This document shows, in pieces, positions 1 to 12,100 of a stretch of DNA of 64,000 bases. Origin of the DNA: Plantago ovata (Eukaryota; Streptophyta; Magnoliopsida; Lamiales; Plantaginaceae); assembly GCA_028274465.1 (NCBI GenBank), contig CM051458.1:86758085-86822084 (forward strand), read 5' to 3'. The notes under the pieces were generated by a model. The model saw only the letters and a program-made list of their open reading frames with translations, was not told the origin of the DNA and ran no database searches. A program made the translations under genes and the position numbers. Position 1 is the stretch's first letter, and each line of letters opens with the position of its first letter.

Positions 1-878
1 ACGGTTTAGATGTGGATATATAAGGTGATATATGATATTGTGTATCAATGGTGTAGAAGTAGTTGTAATATTAGACGTTTCAAAAAGAAAAAAAACTATT
101 AGTCGTAGATGTAATTAAATCTATTGAATAAGGCCTCCATATGTTATTTACATTAACATGAATGTGAATATAACATATTTAGTAAGTGTCCATCAGAAAT
201 TATACGAATTTACTTCGAGTACATTCGAGTACAAAAGTTGGTATGTACCCGTTTAACACATTACCCTACCACAAAATTCAAATAGCACTCAAAAAAGGTT
301 AAGGTGATCAACTTAAGGGTTCCTTTCCGGCTTTAGGTAGAGACTAGACTATATATCCAGTCTATACCACTTTGCGAAGACTTGAGGGGTTTGGTCATCG
401 TGAATATATACGTGAACCTCGTGTGATAAATTGATAATGGGAACTTCTCAGAAAACTAAGCAATAAACTAATTAAAAAAAAAAAATAAAGTTGCTTAAGG
501 TTGTAAAATATTGAAAACCTTAAACTTTATACTCCTGCAATATTTGAGAAAACGTTAACCTTATACTTGAGGAGTAATATAATTATAAATTTATAATTGT
601 TGTTAAAAATGTGATTATTAAAGTAATAATTTAATTTAATTTAATAAAATTACTCTTGCAAAAAAAAAAAAAAAAAATGGTCACAACCTTTCATACCTCT
701 TGCGCAAGTTGTACGACCCAATCTACTTTTAATACAGCTAATAACATGCAATTAAATGCAACTCCTCTTACTTTGACCATTGAAAATTTTGACTTATTTG
801 TATTAATTAAAAATTAAAAATTAAATTCGAACCAAATGAAGATCCCAAATTCCCAATTGACTTTTTCCATCTTCAACC
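1..878. other. AT-rich intergenic DNA upstream of the ERF gene
   Basis: This stretch is AT-rich with several homopolymer A runs, for example near 475 and 660. I see no coding region. The last few hundred bases are likely promoter of the AP2/ERF gene that starts at 952. Confidence 0.5.
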
Positions 879-886
879 TATAAATA
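879..886 (+). promoter_or_regulatory. TATA box of the AP2/ERF gene
   Basis: TATAAATA lies 66 bases before the ATG at 952. That would place transcription start near 910-920 and leave a short A-rich leader. It is the clearest core promoter in the window. The assignment rests on motif and spacing only. Confidence 0.6.
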
Positions 887-951
887 CCACTCCTCTCACA
901 AGAATTCAATTAACAAGACAACAATAAACTTTTATACTTATTAAACAAAAA

Positions 952-1371
952 ATGAGCAGCTCATCTGAAGACAATGGAACCACTAGCAGAAGACCAGCTA
1001 CAACAACAGAGAAGAAGTACAAAGGTATCCGTTGCCGGAAATGGGGCAAGTGGGTGTCGGAAATCAGAGTCCCCGGCACGCCGGAGCGGCTCTGGCTTGG
1101 GTCATACTCCACCGCCGAGGCGGCTGCGGTGGCGCATGACGTGGCGTGGTACTGTTTAAGAGGGAACTCTTCGCCGCAGAATTTGAATTTCCCGCTTGTT
1201 TTACCCGCGGGTGGTCGCGTCGGGTTGTCGCCGAGGTCGGTTCAGAGAGCGGCTTCGGATGCCGGAATGGCGATTGATGCGCAAATGCTGGACTCCAAAA
1301 GTAAAGATAATAGTGGAGAACAGAGTGGGCAACAGTATCTTGACATTTCTGTGGATGATTATTTACAGTAA
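952..1371 (+). CDS. AP2/ERF transcription factor, ERF020-like (DREB A-5 type)
   Basis: Intronless gene of 139 codons. A single AP2/ERF domain spans about residues 23-82: YKGIRCRKWGKWVSEIRVPG, then the WLGSY and AAVAHDVA motifs and a closing LNFP. The run RCRKWGKWVSEIRVPG is characteristic of the small ERF020-type proteins placed in DREB subgroup A-5. These are nuclear proteins that bind GCC-box or DRE-like elements and often act in stress responses. Position 14 of the domain is Val, as in DREB proteins, but position 19 is Val rather than Glu. The C-terminal tail is short and ends in DISVDDYLQ. I see no clear DLNxxP-type EAR repression motif. The ATG at 952 is the first in frame and sits behind a TATA box at proper spacing. 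Subgroup assignment is from motif memory, and target genes are unknown. Confidence 0.9.
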   Translation: MSSSSEDNGTTSRRPATTTEKKYKGIRCRKWGKWVSEIRVPGTPERLWLGSYSTAEAAAVAHDVAWYCLRGNSSPQNLNFPLVLPAGGRVGLSPRSVQRAASDAGMAIDAQMLDSKSKDNSGEQSGQQYLDISVDDYLQ

Positions 1372-2250
1372 TACTAGTAATTATTAAGAGATGGAGATTT
1401 TTATTGGTTTTATTATTTAGTTGGAGAATTAAGGCCTAAGGAATAAGGATGCTAATGGTGGGTGGATCATGGATATGTTTTGTAATGTATATTTGTATTG
1501 GGCAAGACCCGACCCGTTTCTCTTTCTGTACTGGATGGAATTCATGAGAAGAAACAGAGGAAATTAAAGATTACTACTACTACTACTACTACTACTACTA
1601 CATATGCTTACGGTGTTGAATAAATGACTCATCATGGGATCATGAGTTGATTGATCCAGAATGTTTTCATGTGTGTGCCACGTTTCAGTTTTTAGGACAC
1701 GTGTCACCTTAGCAAAACGTTCACGCTCTGTTTTGAAATTACTCATCACCTGAAATGAAATGAATCAGTTGAAGTCTATAAGAAAGAATAAGCAAGAACA
1801 AGGAGAAAGCGAAGTTACGTACTAGTCTCTATTATATACTGTAAGTGCAATGAAATTGTTTGAAATTAGGCCAGTTATGATATTTGTTAACTGTTTTATT
1901 GCATCAATATATAAGCTTATGAATTATGAATTATGAATTTATGATGAATAATTAGTTTGCTGCTTCTTGTTTATATACCTGTTGGTAAGTTGCAATATAT
2001 TTGATTGATGATTGTATTATGGATAAAGAACTCAATTGATCAGTGTAAAGTATAACTCTAGCTAGTTACTTTTTGCTATCTGTGTGCTTTGAGATGTTTT
2101 CAACAAATGATAAACTAGCTAGTAAGAAAACGTCGTTCACAAATTTTGAATTTGTATTAGGCTCTATTGATCAATTGAGCGGGAAGAATTTTGACATGTG
2201 TACATGTAGATTGATTTTTATTTTTTATTGTCATATTTTTATCAGAAAGA
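1372..2250. other. Intergenic region between the ERF and LEA genes
   Basis: No convincing gene is present. It contains the ERF 3' flank, a TAC trinucleotide microsatellite and AT-rich DNA that probably includes the LEA promoter and leader. A short open frame at 2073-2273 overlaps the LEA start in another frame and looks accidental. Confidence 0.5.
1572..1601 (+). repeat. (TAC)n microsatellite
   Basis: About ten uninterrupted TAC triplets lie in the ERF 3' flank. It is a simple-sequence repeat with no coding role on either strand. Confidence 0.9.
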
Positions 2251-3279
2251 ATGGGTTCAAGGCAAGCAGCTAAAGCAGAGAATATCGAGGCGGCTGCCAG
2301 ACTTGCGGTAGATAAGCTCAGGGATGTGTCCAGAAATGAAGACCAAGAGCAAGTTACTCGGACGGAAAATCAATCCCATGATCAGCAAGAGCAACAGAAA
2401 GGGTCTGGTTTTCTTGGAGGCATACTGAAGTCGGCTGGAGAGACATATGAGCAAGTTAAGGGATCCATCACCGGATCAACTATAGCTACCGACGACAGAA
2501 GTAGAACGCAGGGTGTAAATGATGTTCCTCAAAAAAATGAGGCAGCGAAGGACTCTGTGATGGATAAGGCAGTGGAGTATAAAGACTACACTTCTGAGAA
2601 AGCTAAAGAAGAGAAGGATGCTGCTTCTGGTAGAATGTCTGAGATGATGGAGAATGCGGCCATTGCTGCCAGGAGAACAATGGATCACATAACCGGCAGG
2701 AAAGAGGACATCAGTGATGACATAGCTCAGGTTTGCACCTGGTGAAGTTCGATATTGTTGCTTAGTAAAAGACAATGCCTATGTATAACTGTATGTATAA
2801 AACACAGTAGACTGTGTGCAACGGTTTAAATTCAATAATGTGATCGCTTGCACAATTTTGCAGCAAAAGTACGGGAAGACTGAACCAGAAGCAAGAAAGG
2901 CAATGCAAGAAGTAAAGCTCAAGGAAGAGGGCGTTCATGATGAGGAAAAGCAAAGGGCTCGAGCAGATTGGGACACTGCAGCCGACAGGTAACTTGCTCT
3001 TTCGTGAAACTTAAATGCATGTCAGAAAATTGACCTGTTACCCCTGCATTCTACAGGGGGATGGCAGCAAGAAGTACAATATATGGTGCCATGGGATTGG
3101 GAACGATTAAGGATGCCATCAAGGACAAACTAACCTCTCCAACTGATATTGTACATGAAGCTCGCGCTAGTCAGGAGTATGGTGGGCCAAAAAGAGGCAG
3201 AGGGGAGAAATTGGTTGATGATGTTGAGGAAGGGCCTTCAGGACCTGCAGCCATGCCTTCTGCAAAGGCCTCCGGTTAA
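2251..3279 (+). CDS. Late embryogenesis abundant (LEA)-like protein, 3 exons
   Basis: Exons are 2251-2730, 2864-2988 and 3057-3279. All junctions are GT/AG and phases join cleanly (480, 125 and 223 bases), giving 275 residues. The protein is very hydrophilic, rich in Lys, Glu, Ala and Gln, and has no Cys in the mature frame. It has amphipathic helical stretches with LEA_4-like character, such as KDYTSEKAKEEKDAASGRMS and VEYKDYTSEK. A GAMGLGTIKDAIKDKL segment sits in exon 3. Such proteins are mostly disordered in solution and protect membranes and enzymes during desiccation. No signal peptide is visible, so a cytosolic or nuclear site is likely. The ATG at 2251 is preceded by a TATTTTTATCAGAAAGA leader. 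I cannot place it in a named LEA group with certainty. An open frame through exon 1 into the intron would give a false 164-codon product. Confidence 0.75.
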
Positions 3280-3942
3280 ACTTGCAGGAAATGTTGCTGA
3301 TGAGTTCCTAGATAACATGTAATTTGGCATGCAGCACTGAATAAAAACTGATAAACTACATTAGAAGCTCACTATTATGGTCTTGTGCTTCTGTTGGGAC
3401 TTGGGTACTGAATGGATGTATATGTAAACTGCTGCTTTTGTATCTGAAACTTTTTGGATCAGTAAATACTAGAACTTAAAATATCACATATGATGCCTAT
3501 CTAATGTTACAAGTCATTTTGGTCATGAGCCTCTACAAGTCATTTTGGTCATGAGCCTCTGTAACCCTGTAGTATAATTAAAAGTTACAGTTTAGCACAG
3601 AGACATGCAAATAACTGATGACATGTGTTTTTAAGAGAGTATCACAGATGGCACAACAGATGGTAATAATCAGCTTTCAGTGTTTAAGGTTGCTTCAGGA
3701 AGTGTGCTAAAACAAGGTGCAACTGGCATCAATGATCAGTGATGGTATTGAACGTTAATATCTTTTACAAGTTACAACTATGCAGGATATTACACTTCTA
3801 AATACACAGTACAGGCAACCTTTATTTATGTAAAACAGAGCAAGGGGAAAAAAGGGAAAAAGAGTAGTCTACTATACTTATATAACTGCTGTACATTTCT
3901 CATTCACCACCAATCCTCGGCCAGAGTTGCCATGAAATAAAA
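3280..3942. other. Convergent intergenic region
   Basis: This lies between the 3' ends of the LEA gene (+) and the AlgH-like gene (-). It should hold both 3' UTRs. Apart from the short tandem duplication annotated separately I see no structure. Confidence 0.5.
3509..3560. repeat. 26-bp tandem duplication
   Basis: Two identical, directly adjacent 26-base units (3509-3534 and 3535-3560) begin ACAAGTCATTTTGG and end GCCTCT. They lie in the shared 3' flank, with no open reading frame. Confidence 0.9.
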
Positions 3943-6578
3943 TTACTGAATGTCTTGCTTAGGTTTGCGGCTCAATTCCGAGTAGCGACCGCCCATTAGT
4001 TGCAGAATCTCTTCCCATAAACCAGAGGAAGGAGTTTGTGACTCCCCAAATATCAAGTTTGCACTACATGCAGCAACGTGCCAGTATTCGGATTCAATCT
4101 CCTCTCTTAGCTGGTCGACCTGCCACCCTGCATATCCCATGAAGAACCTGAAATCTTGAGGGTTTAATATCCCTTTCTTAATTAGCCTTGAGGCTTCAAC
4201 CAAACTGTTTCGAGAACCGAAATGGACTCCATCAATAACCTCCTCTAGACCTGAAATGCCAGCAGTGTCATGGGCTCTTACTAGAAACATACTTGCATCG
4301 AGGGGCCCTCCAAAATGCAACGAACAGTCAGCATATGTAGTCGCCAACTCGCTATTAGTGGGATTCATGTGTTTCATTTTCTTGTTTAGTGGTCGGTTGA
4401 TGACAATTCCGAATGGACCCTCTTGGGGGTTCCTTGTACCTGATCTGAGAAGAAGAACGACGGTTCTCTCAAAGGTGCGTACTCCATCAAGCTTTTCTGT
4501 AGCAACAAGGAGACAACCGTTCTCAGGTTCTGAAATCGGATGTGCCCATTTTAAGGGACTGGATTTTGATTCATATGGTGTCTGCTCTTGATTGTGCACA
4601 GAATTTTCGATTTCAGCCTGGAAAATTATTAAAGCAAGAAAACTATTAAAATATGCCATTTGCAAGTCATCAGTCACTGATCACATATTTTACACATACT
4701 GAAGTGGGTGGGTAATTACTTGTTCATAGGAAGTTTAAAATTAAATATAACCCCGTATAGGCATTCCAGGAAGGCATAACATAACAATAAACAACTACTA
4801 GCAAGTGTATGAACTTTCAAGTGTATGAACGATTAAGTGAAAGGTACTTCAGTGGTTACCCGATTTGTTCTTTTCAAAGTCTATATCATGTGTTAATCAA
4901 TGAAAACTCCAAAAATTAACTCTAATCTCCATTATAGAAGCCAATCAAATTAAGTGGCTAAACACTGAAGTTTCACTGACATATATAATGGCGCCAAAAA
5001 AAAAAAAAAAAAAAAACCTTGAATCATACGTATTTGATTTCCAGAAGGAAAAAAAAAAGAAAAAAAGGTTACCTGTTCCTGGGAGTAAAGCAACGATCTA
5101 AACTCTCTCCAATCCAAGGGTTTACGATGGGGCTCCTGTGACACACTATCACCAGGTTTATTGCTTCTAGAAGGACTGCTACCTTTTAGGCCATCTCCTC
5201 CAGCTTTAGAGTTGTTACTGTTCTCTGCAGAGAAAAATCTAATTAGATTATTTTTCAAGACCTCTACTGTCTGTATTGTAGAATAACTTTACTACTGTGT
5301 CAGCAGTAGGAGCATATTCGAAATAGATTCTTCCAAAATTCAACTATAAAGAATAATAAAACTTGAACCGTTGATCATTTATCTCCAATAACATTTACAT
5401 AGCCCATAGTTCAAGCCAACCCGAATGAGTTACAATGCAGTTGACAGGTTCATAACTTTACATAATCCCTGAACTGAAAATTTTCAATGCAAACATACAA
5501 ATGAACCAAGTTTCAGGTGCGTCTGAAGATATTGCACAGCACTAAAGCTACAAACTTGTACATTTTCCACAAGAGACAAATTCGAGAGATATGGAGAATT
5601 AAGTATAGTAAAAGGTTGCTCTTAGTGAGTAATGAGTCGCAGATTTACTCCACCAAATGCATCAGGTACATAATATCATATCCTAAGAAATATCTTGAAC
5701 ACAAGCTACATTGTTGATCATTTGAGTTGGTGACAGATATGGAAAACCAACTGTTTCACCAAGAAATTTCATGATTCAGTAAAATTTGATTTCAATATGA
5801 CACTGCATTCAACACAAAACAACATGCACTTGTTAAGCTCATTGATGTAAACGGTAGAAGTAGAACCATCCATGTCGGCTGTCAAGAAGAACCAAGTGAT
5901 CATACTATAATGTGCATCCTGCTACTTGATAGATAAACTCATTATAATGTGTATAATGTGCATCCTGCTACTTGATAGATAAACTTAATGACATTATAAT
6001 GCCAACTTTTTCTAATCTAAATAACTTGTAAATAAAAACAATTAACAAACAAAGCCTCCCTCCATTTATTACATGGTACCATTTTCTAATCTAAGTAACA
6101 AATCTACACATAATGAATAACCACGAAAGTACTCCTCGATTTGTTCGATTACATTAGGTTATTAGTCTACTTGTGTACAACATAAAATCAGATGCAGCAA
6201 TACTCAAAGCTGGATTCATTTCCCACCAATTCATATAACAGAGCAAACAAAAAAAGCAGCTTAACATAAAAACAATAGCAACGGAAAAAAAAACGAATGA
6301 CACAACCTGAATAGGAATCAAATTGATCTTTTACCAGAGCTAGAAGAGGACGAATTGGCATTGGAATCATCGGAATCGGAATTGTTCTTCCCAATAGCCC
6401 TGACTGAAACCAATCCCAATCTACAACAGTTGGACAAAGATTCCTTTCTGGAAACCCTAATCTCGAAAGGTGTGGTTGAATGGTTTCTCCTCGAATTGAA
6501 GCAAACGGGTGGTCTGTCAAGAAAGGAGCTTTTGAGAAGGAATCCATTGCTTTTTGCATGAACACACCAGAGATACAT
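3943..6578 (-). CDS. UPF0301/AlgH-like (DUF179) protein, probably plastid-targeted
   Basis: Exons on the minus strand are 6578-6335, 5224-5073 and 4617-3943, all GT/AG and in phase, giving 356 residues. Exon 1 encodes a Ser/Arg-rich N terminus (MYLWCVHAKSNG, later SDDSNANSSSSS) typical of a chloroplast transit peptide. Exon 2 is a polar linker ending in DWREFRSLLYSQEQ. Exon 3 carries the UPF0301 domain: GCLLVATEKLDGVRTFERTV, then GPFGIVINRPL, LHFGGPLD, FFMGYAGWQVDQLREEIE and WHVAACSANLIF. In bacteria the family is called AlgH or YqgE. Its biochemical role is not settled, and plant members are uncharacterised plastid proteins as far as I know. The open frame extending upstream of 4617 runs into intron 2 and should not be used as a start. 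Length is close to plant relatives. Confidence 0.88.
5906..5985. repeat. 34-bp direct repeat in AlgH-like intron 1
   Basis: A 34-base unit beginning TATAATGTGCATCCTGC occurs at 5906-5939 and again at 5952-5985, separated by 12 bases that partly repeat its start. It is a recent slippage-type duplication inside the intron. Confidence 0.85.
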
Positions 6579-8056
6579 GATTGAAACAGAGATATTTCCA
6601 CCTTTTGTTGGAGAAGAAAGAACGAGATGGATATTTTCCCAATTGAATTGAATAGGGGGAGGGTCTGTTGTTGATGGAGTGAAACCGAGGTGAATATTTT
6701 AAGGAAGAAATGATGGATGATGGATTGATGATGATGATGATAAAGTGGTGAGAGTTGAGTTGAAGGCTATTAATGACACTCCACTGCTGCTGCTGACTGA
6801 TCATGGGGTGACATGTTCGCTTATTGGCTCGGTCACCCAATGTGGGCTCACCTACTCTCCACCCCCACTAATGCTATTTTTATTTCTTTTTAAAAATATA
6901 TACAGACACGACTTAACATCTTTGTTTATGTTTGGTATGGAATTTGATATGGTGTATAATAATATTGATAGTTGAAACTTGAAAGTAGTTTAAACACATG
7001 CCATATGTACCAGGTAAGAGACTAATAACCTCATTAAAAGGTACATGGTGTATTACTTGCGAGTTCATTGTCTCCTCGATCTACCTTGCCTCGGGCCAAA
7101 GGAATCGCCTCAATTTACCACTTCTAGGGGTATATGATACAAAATCGAAATTACGTACAGTTCGTCTCGATTGACATCGCCTCGAGTCACCACTTCTAGA
7201 GTCATATGGCACAATATAGGTATTAGTGGGCTCCTGTCTTCAAGGGATATTATCTTATTCTCTCCTTGAAGTTAAGTATCTGACCACTTAAGTGAGTCGA
7301 TGACAGGGTTCCTAGTTTCTCTACTCTCGGAATCATTATCCTAATCTTATAGGAGGCTAGCACTAGTTACGTTTGAGCTTCGGTTGAGTCATCATCAGTT
7401 TGCCCAAGGCGATAAAAAGGGGTATAACCCCTCCTTTCTCCCACTTTCAGGTACAAGTAGGGAAAGAATCGAAAAGTTTCTATTCATAGACATAAGAAAC
7501 AAGTGAGAGGCATCAAAGTATCCAATAGAGATTGTTCCACCTGAAATGATATAGAAGAATTGACCTGCATAGGACCCTAATTTGGAATTATAAGCTAACT
7601 TGTCCAATGTCCAATATTGTAAGATAATATTTTTTTAAAAATCAAATAGGTCTCATCCAATACATAAATTAATAGTTCACTAATTTTATTAAAAAATATA
7701 TGTATGTAACTCTTCTTGAAAAATGATCCCATAGTTAATTATTTTTATTGAAATTTATATCTCGTTGGACATGATCTTTAAGTTTTTAGTGCAGTTAGAA
7801 GCTCCGGCATAAAATGCTCATGCACTAGAAAATTATTCAATGTCAGTAATACGGGTTTTAAATGATTTTTAATCCCAACTCCAAATCTTCGTCGAACGAG
7901 TTTAAGTTCGAGCCGAGCCTCTAGTAAAAATCAACTCACTTAATAGTAGTCCTATATGTGATTAGTGATCGGCTTGAATAAACAACACTAGTACAAATTT
8001 ATAATCTGGCAAAATCAGGAGTCATTCTGAGTCAGTCAGTTCAGTTCATTCCCTCG
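6579..8056. other. Divergent promoter region with possible repeat relic
   Basis: This separates the minus-strand AlgH-like gene from the plus-strand thioredoxin/GST gene, so it should contain both promoters. Bases 6716-6742 hold a degenerate GAT microsatellite. Between about 7075 and 7215 two related segments (each with a TCG-rich start and CACTTCTAG) look like an old repeat. I see no gene. Confidence 0.45.
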
Positions 8057-11000
8057 ATGAATTCTGTTTCCATTTCATCCCTAAACCCATCCACAAAACC
8101 AATTCCAATCCAATTTAGGGTTTCATCTTCACCATCTAGCAGAAACAGAAGATTTCAAGTTAGAAACTATGCTAATCGAGAAAATGAATCCGTAGAAAAG
8201 GAAAATGCCAATACCAGCTCTGTCAGCAGCTCATCCACCAGTTTCCTGTCCGTTCTATGCCCATTGCTCAAACTCTTCTCCGTAAGTATCTTATAGATGG
8301 TTATATTTCATTGAAAGTGCTTCCTTATGCTAGTTATGATGATTTGGTTTTGTTGCAGGCTGGAGATCCTTCCGGAGAACGCAATTATCTACTGGAGGTA
8401 TTGCTAATATCTCTACTTTTCAGTTTATACCACTTGATTGCATGGTTAGTTAAAATTGATTCGTTTAGAATGCTATAAGGGGTGGAATTTGGATGATTGC
8501 ATCGAATTGTGACCGAGACTGCGATAAACTGTTGTTCTTTATGTTGATTTTGTAGAAATAAGAACATATAGTATCATTATGAAAGAGTTTTGCAGTGTGC
8601 CTAAACTACGAGGAGAATGCGGTGTCTTGGCTTGTAATTGTATTAGTTTATTATAGTTTTAATTCATTGTAATTCAAGAAATATTGATGATTGGGGATGG
8701 AGTCTCCCTTAGCTTCTAGTTGCCATTCACTTGCCATTAATGTGATGTGTTCAGTGATAGGTCTAGCTGCACAATTTCATCTCCTTTTTTCTCCTTGTGC
8801 AGGAGACTTCGTCTTCCTTATCCACTCTAGCAAGGTTTCCGTGGGGATCAAAGTCACTTGATGCTGCAGGTGAACAACTGGAAGAAAATCCCCCGTTGCG
8901 TTTACAGCTTTTTGAATTTGGTAAGTTCTCTTTTTAATGGAGTTGATGTAAGTTGCAGTACTTTATGTTTTGCTCAAACTGCACATATATTTGTCCGTTG
9001 TCCACATTTCAGTTATTCTCTAAAAAGCTTTCGTCATAACTAACCTCCACCATTGCATCTCATTTTCCTGTAAAACTTGATAAGCTACTGTTATCAGTTA
9101 TCTATCTACTTCTTCTTATTATTGTTATTTTCAAATCATTGCCTTTCATCCTTGGATTAACTTAAAGTTTTATAGGAAATGTCAACAGAGGCATGCCCCT
9201 TTTGCAGGAGGGTTCGAGAAGCAATAACTGAGCTAGATCTATCTGTCGAGGTGCACACTGGCTATATTACATACATTCTCCATGAAATTGTGATGTGGAA
9301 TGTTTCGTTTTGTCTTTCATGAAATCTAAGTTACCTCAGAGAGATATATTCTGTATATTTACTTTTGAACCTGGCATTTGATTGATGCAGATCTTTCCAT
9401 GCCCAAAAGGATCCTTGCGGCACAGGGGGATGGTAACAAGGCTTGGTGGCAGAGAACAGTATGTTAAAAATCCTATAAAACTACATTATTTTTTGGATGA
9501 AGATCACCATGTTGAGTACTCCATACTGGACTGCAATTGCTCTGCCAAAATTTAATGTTATGCAGTAAAATGAATAAACAATAAAGTCCGTTTATAATTT
9601 CTGTGTTATCATGTTCATAAAAAACGAGACAAACTTTCTTCAAAGTTTGAACAAGACAGCCACAGTTATTTATTCTTGGTGAATTTTGCGATCTGGAAAG
9701 TGATATCTAGCTTATGAGTCTCTCAACATTGTAAACTTCTGTGGCATTGCTTTTACAAATAATTGAGTTGCTCCATGTCTCGAACACCTGACAATATTTT
9801 TCTTTTTCTGCATGGTGTTTAGTATCATACACTCTGGTTGCATGTTTGATCACTCATGATTCCATGATACGCAAGTCATATCTTGAATATCATCATGGCT
9901 TAACAGATAGTCATAACCTCTTTCAGGTTTCCTTTCCTTGTCGACTCAAATACTGGGATTTCAATGTACGAAAGCAGTAAGTAAAATGCACATATTCCTA
10001 CCAAAAGTTTCATATACATGTATTTCTATGCGTAGGAAGTCTACTAGATCGAGTAAAACATGTATTCTATGCGTAGGAAGTCTACTAGATCGAGTAAAGT
10101 GCTCCATGAGACTCTTGGTGCAAGTTACTGAATAGTATTGCTTGCTTCCAGTACTAGAGATGAAGTACTTTTTAAAACTTGTCCATCTAAAACAATGCGT
10201 TTCTGACTTTGTTCACAATTGCCCTGTTCATGAATTTAACCAAGAGATATCTTCTAGGTGACATTGTGAAGTATCTATTCAAGCAATATGGTGGCGGAAG
10301 GAGCCCTTCATTTGGCATACTGGAGAGGTATGCTAAAACCAAAACTCAGAGTCAAGTTGTTGCCATGATAAAGATTTGCAAATTGGACTAGTATCTCCCT
10401 TGTCTCCAATACTTACTACTCATCTGGGCCTATTAGGAAATATTTCTGCAAATTAGTTGCTATACAACATTAACCTTATTTGCCATCTCATGTCAGGGCT
10501 GCACAATGATTTGTATCTGCTGCAGCCCATAATGAGAAGTTGAATTAAATTTTGCTAAATGTCTGATGTGAAAGTTATCTGAAGTTTTGAACTCTGTTAA
10601 CCTTAGCCGAGGAGCACATTTTTCTGTTTCAATCATAAAAACTCGAATGGAGTTCTCTTTTGGAGTTGTAGTAGCTGCCTACAGTTGTAATTGCTGCATT
10701 TCATGCTATAGTTTGGTTCTGCCACAGACCTAATGGCTTATTTCTGTTGCTGCCATGACATATGAGGTAACTGAGTTCATTTTAATATGCAGCACATTGG
10801 TCACAGGATGGGTCCCAACTTTACTTCGAGCAGGCAGAGGAATGACATTGTGGGAAAATTCAACCACTGAACCACCACCCCTGAAACTGGAACTTTTTGC
10901 GTACGAAAACAATCCTGTAAGCTTTCCTTTCCAATGAATCTTACAGCAGATTCTGAACTTTCAGTTTTTTTCTGGAAGTAGTTGCACTTGCATCACTATT

Positions 11001-12100
11001 ATGTGTCCTGTGAACTGAATTCGGAGGCTTTTTCTAGTTGTTGCTGTGGCATAGAATTCATCATATAAATCAAGATTGCACTTATGTTAATGGGAAAATA
11101 TGCATGCATTAGTTGACTATTGAACGAGACATGCCTATTTCTCTCCAGTTGCCAGAAATTGGCACCATTAGTGGTCAAGAGTACGGATTTATCAAATTGA
11201 AATAAGGTGGAGCAAGAATGATATGCTCTACAACCACGTTGTACTTGATCTTTTGTTTTATGATCTACTGAAGTGCGAATAAACATGGGAATATATGGAA
11301 GCCAAGAAGATAGAATTATATTTTTCCTCCCACTCTTTCCCAGTAAAATGTAGAAAATTAAAAAGAGGCATTCGATGGAAAATGTAGAGCTTCAGATACA
11401 AGTTGTCAGGTCAGCTACAACTTTAGAAAAGGGAAAGCCTACAGCAAAATTCACACAATTAACTGATTACTTGAGTCTTGACAGCAGGCTGCAGACGGAT
11501 GCTAGAGGGGAAAAAAGATATGAAAGAAACAAAAGAGAGCAACTTAATTTTCATCTGGACCTTATTCCCAGACTCCTGACTGTATATGAACTTATTGCTG
11601 TGTACATATGGCAGATTCTTGAAAATATTAAGAATATAATGAAAACATGCATTAAACTATTTTTTAATCATCTAGTATGATTTAAATAATGAATGAATTG
11701 TTGCGGTGTGTGTTGACATTTAACTTTGGTGATGAAATTCCTTTGCAGTATGCTCGAATTATTCGTGAAGCTCTTTGTGAATTGGAACTTCCATACATAC
11801 TTCAAACTGTGGGTCAAGGGTCAAAAAGAGCAAGGATACTCACTGAGATGGCAGGATCTACCGAGGTCAGTAAATGTATAAAATCTTTGCTGTGCATATT
11901 ATAGTATCCAAACGATAGTGAATGGATTTGAAGTATTTGCTTTTATGCCTGAGAAATCAAAACTTCTAGCAATAACTTAAATCAGTTGGAATATGGTACA
12001 GGTGCCTTACCTTGTTGACCCTAATACTGGCGTGAAAATTGGAGACTACAAGAAAATCCTATCCTACTTGTTCCAGACATACTCTTTGCCGAGTCCATAA
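8057..12100 (+). CDS. Thioredoxin-fold protein with two GST-N-like domains
   Basis: Ten exons join in phase: 8057-8281, 8359-8397, 8803-8920, 9189-9250, 9391-9458, 9927-9976, 10258-10327, 10793-10916, 11749-11865 and 12002-12100. They give 323 residues. Residues 1 to about 70 are Ser/Thr/Arg-rich like a transit peptide, so plastid import is likely. The first thioredoxin-like module has LQLFEFEACPFC at about 122-133 (a CPFC redox pair), ELDLSVE and FPFLVDSNTG with the expected cis-Pro position. The second repeats the plan: LKLELFAYENNPYARIIREA near 245 and VPYLVDPNTG near 294, but NPYA replaces CxxC. This matches the plant proteins annotated as thioredoxin family / GST N-terminal (similar to Arabidopsis At5g03880, from memory). 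The substrate is unknown. Exon 4 uses the acceptor CAACAG at 9183-9188. An upstream AG would break the frame. Confidence 0.9.
10016..10098. repeat. About 41-bp tandem duplication in intron 6
   Basis: Units 10016-10057 and 10058-10098 both read ACATGTATT…GATCGAGTAAA and differ by one T. Unspliced reading of this region gives a false ORF. Confidence 0.85.

Noticed and set aside
4256..4591. 111-codon plus-strand frame opposite the AlgH-like exon
   Set aside because: It is an antisense shadow of a well-supported domain with no motif of its own.
6840..8040. LTR retrotransposon in the divergent promoter region
   Set aside because: I saw repeated TCG-rich words but no paired LTRs, primer binding site or polyprotein motif.
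11375..11680. 101-codon frame in intron 8 of the thioredoxin/GST gene
   Set aside because: It sits between two in-phase exons, has no domain and runs into AT-rich DNA.
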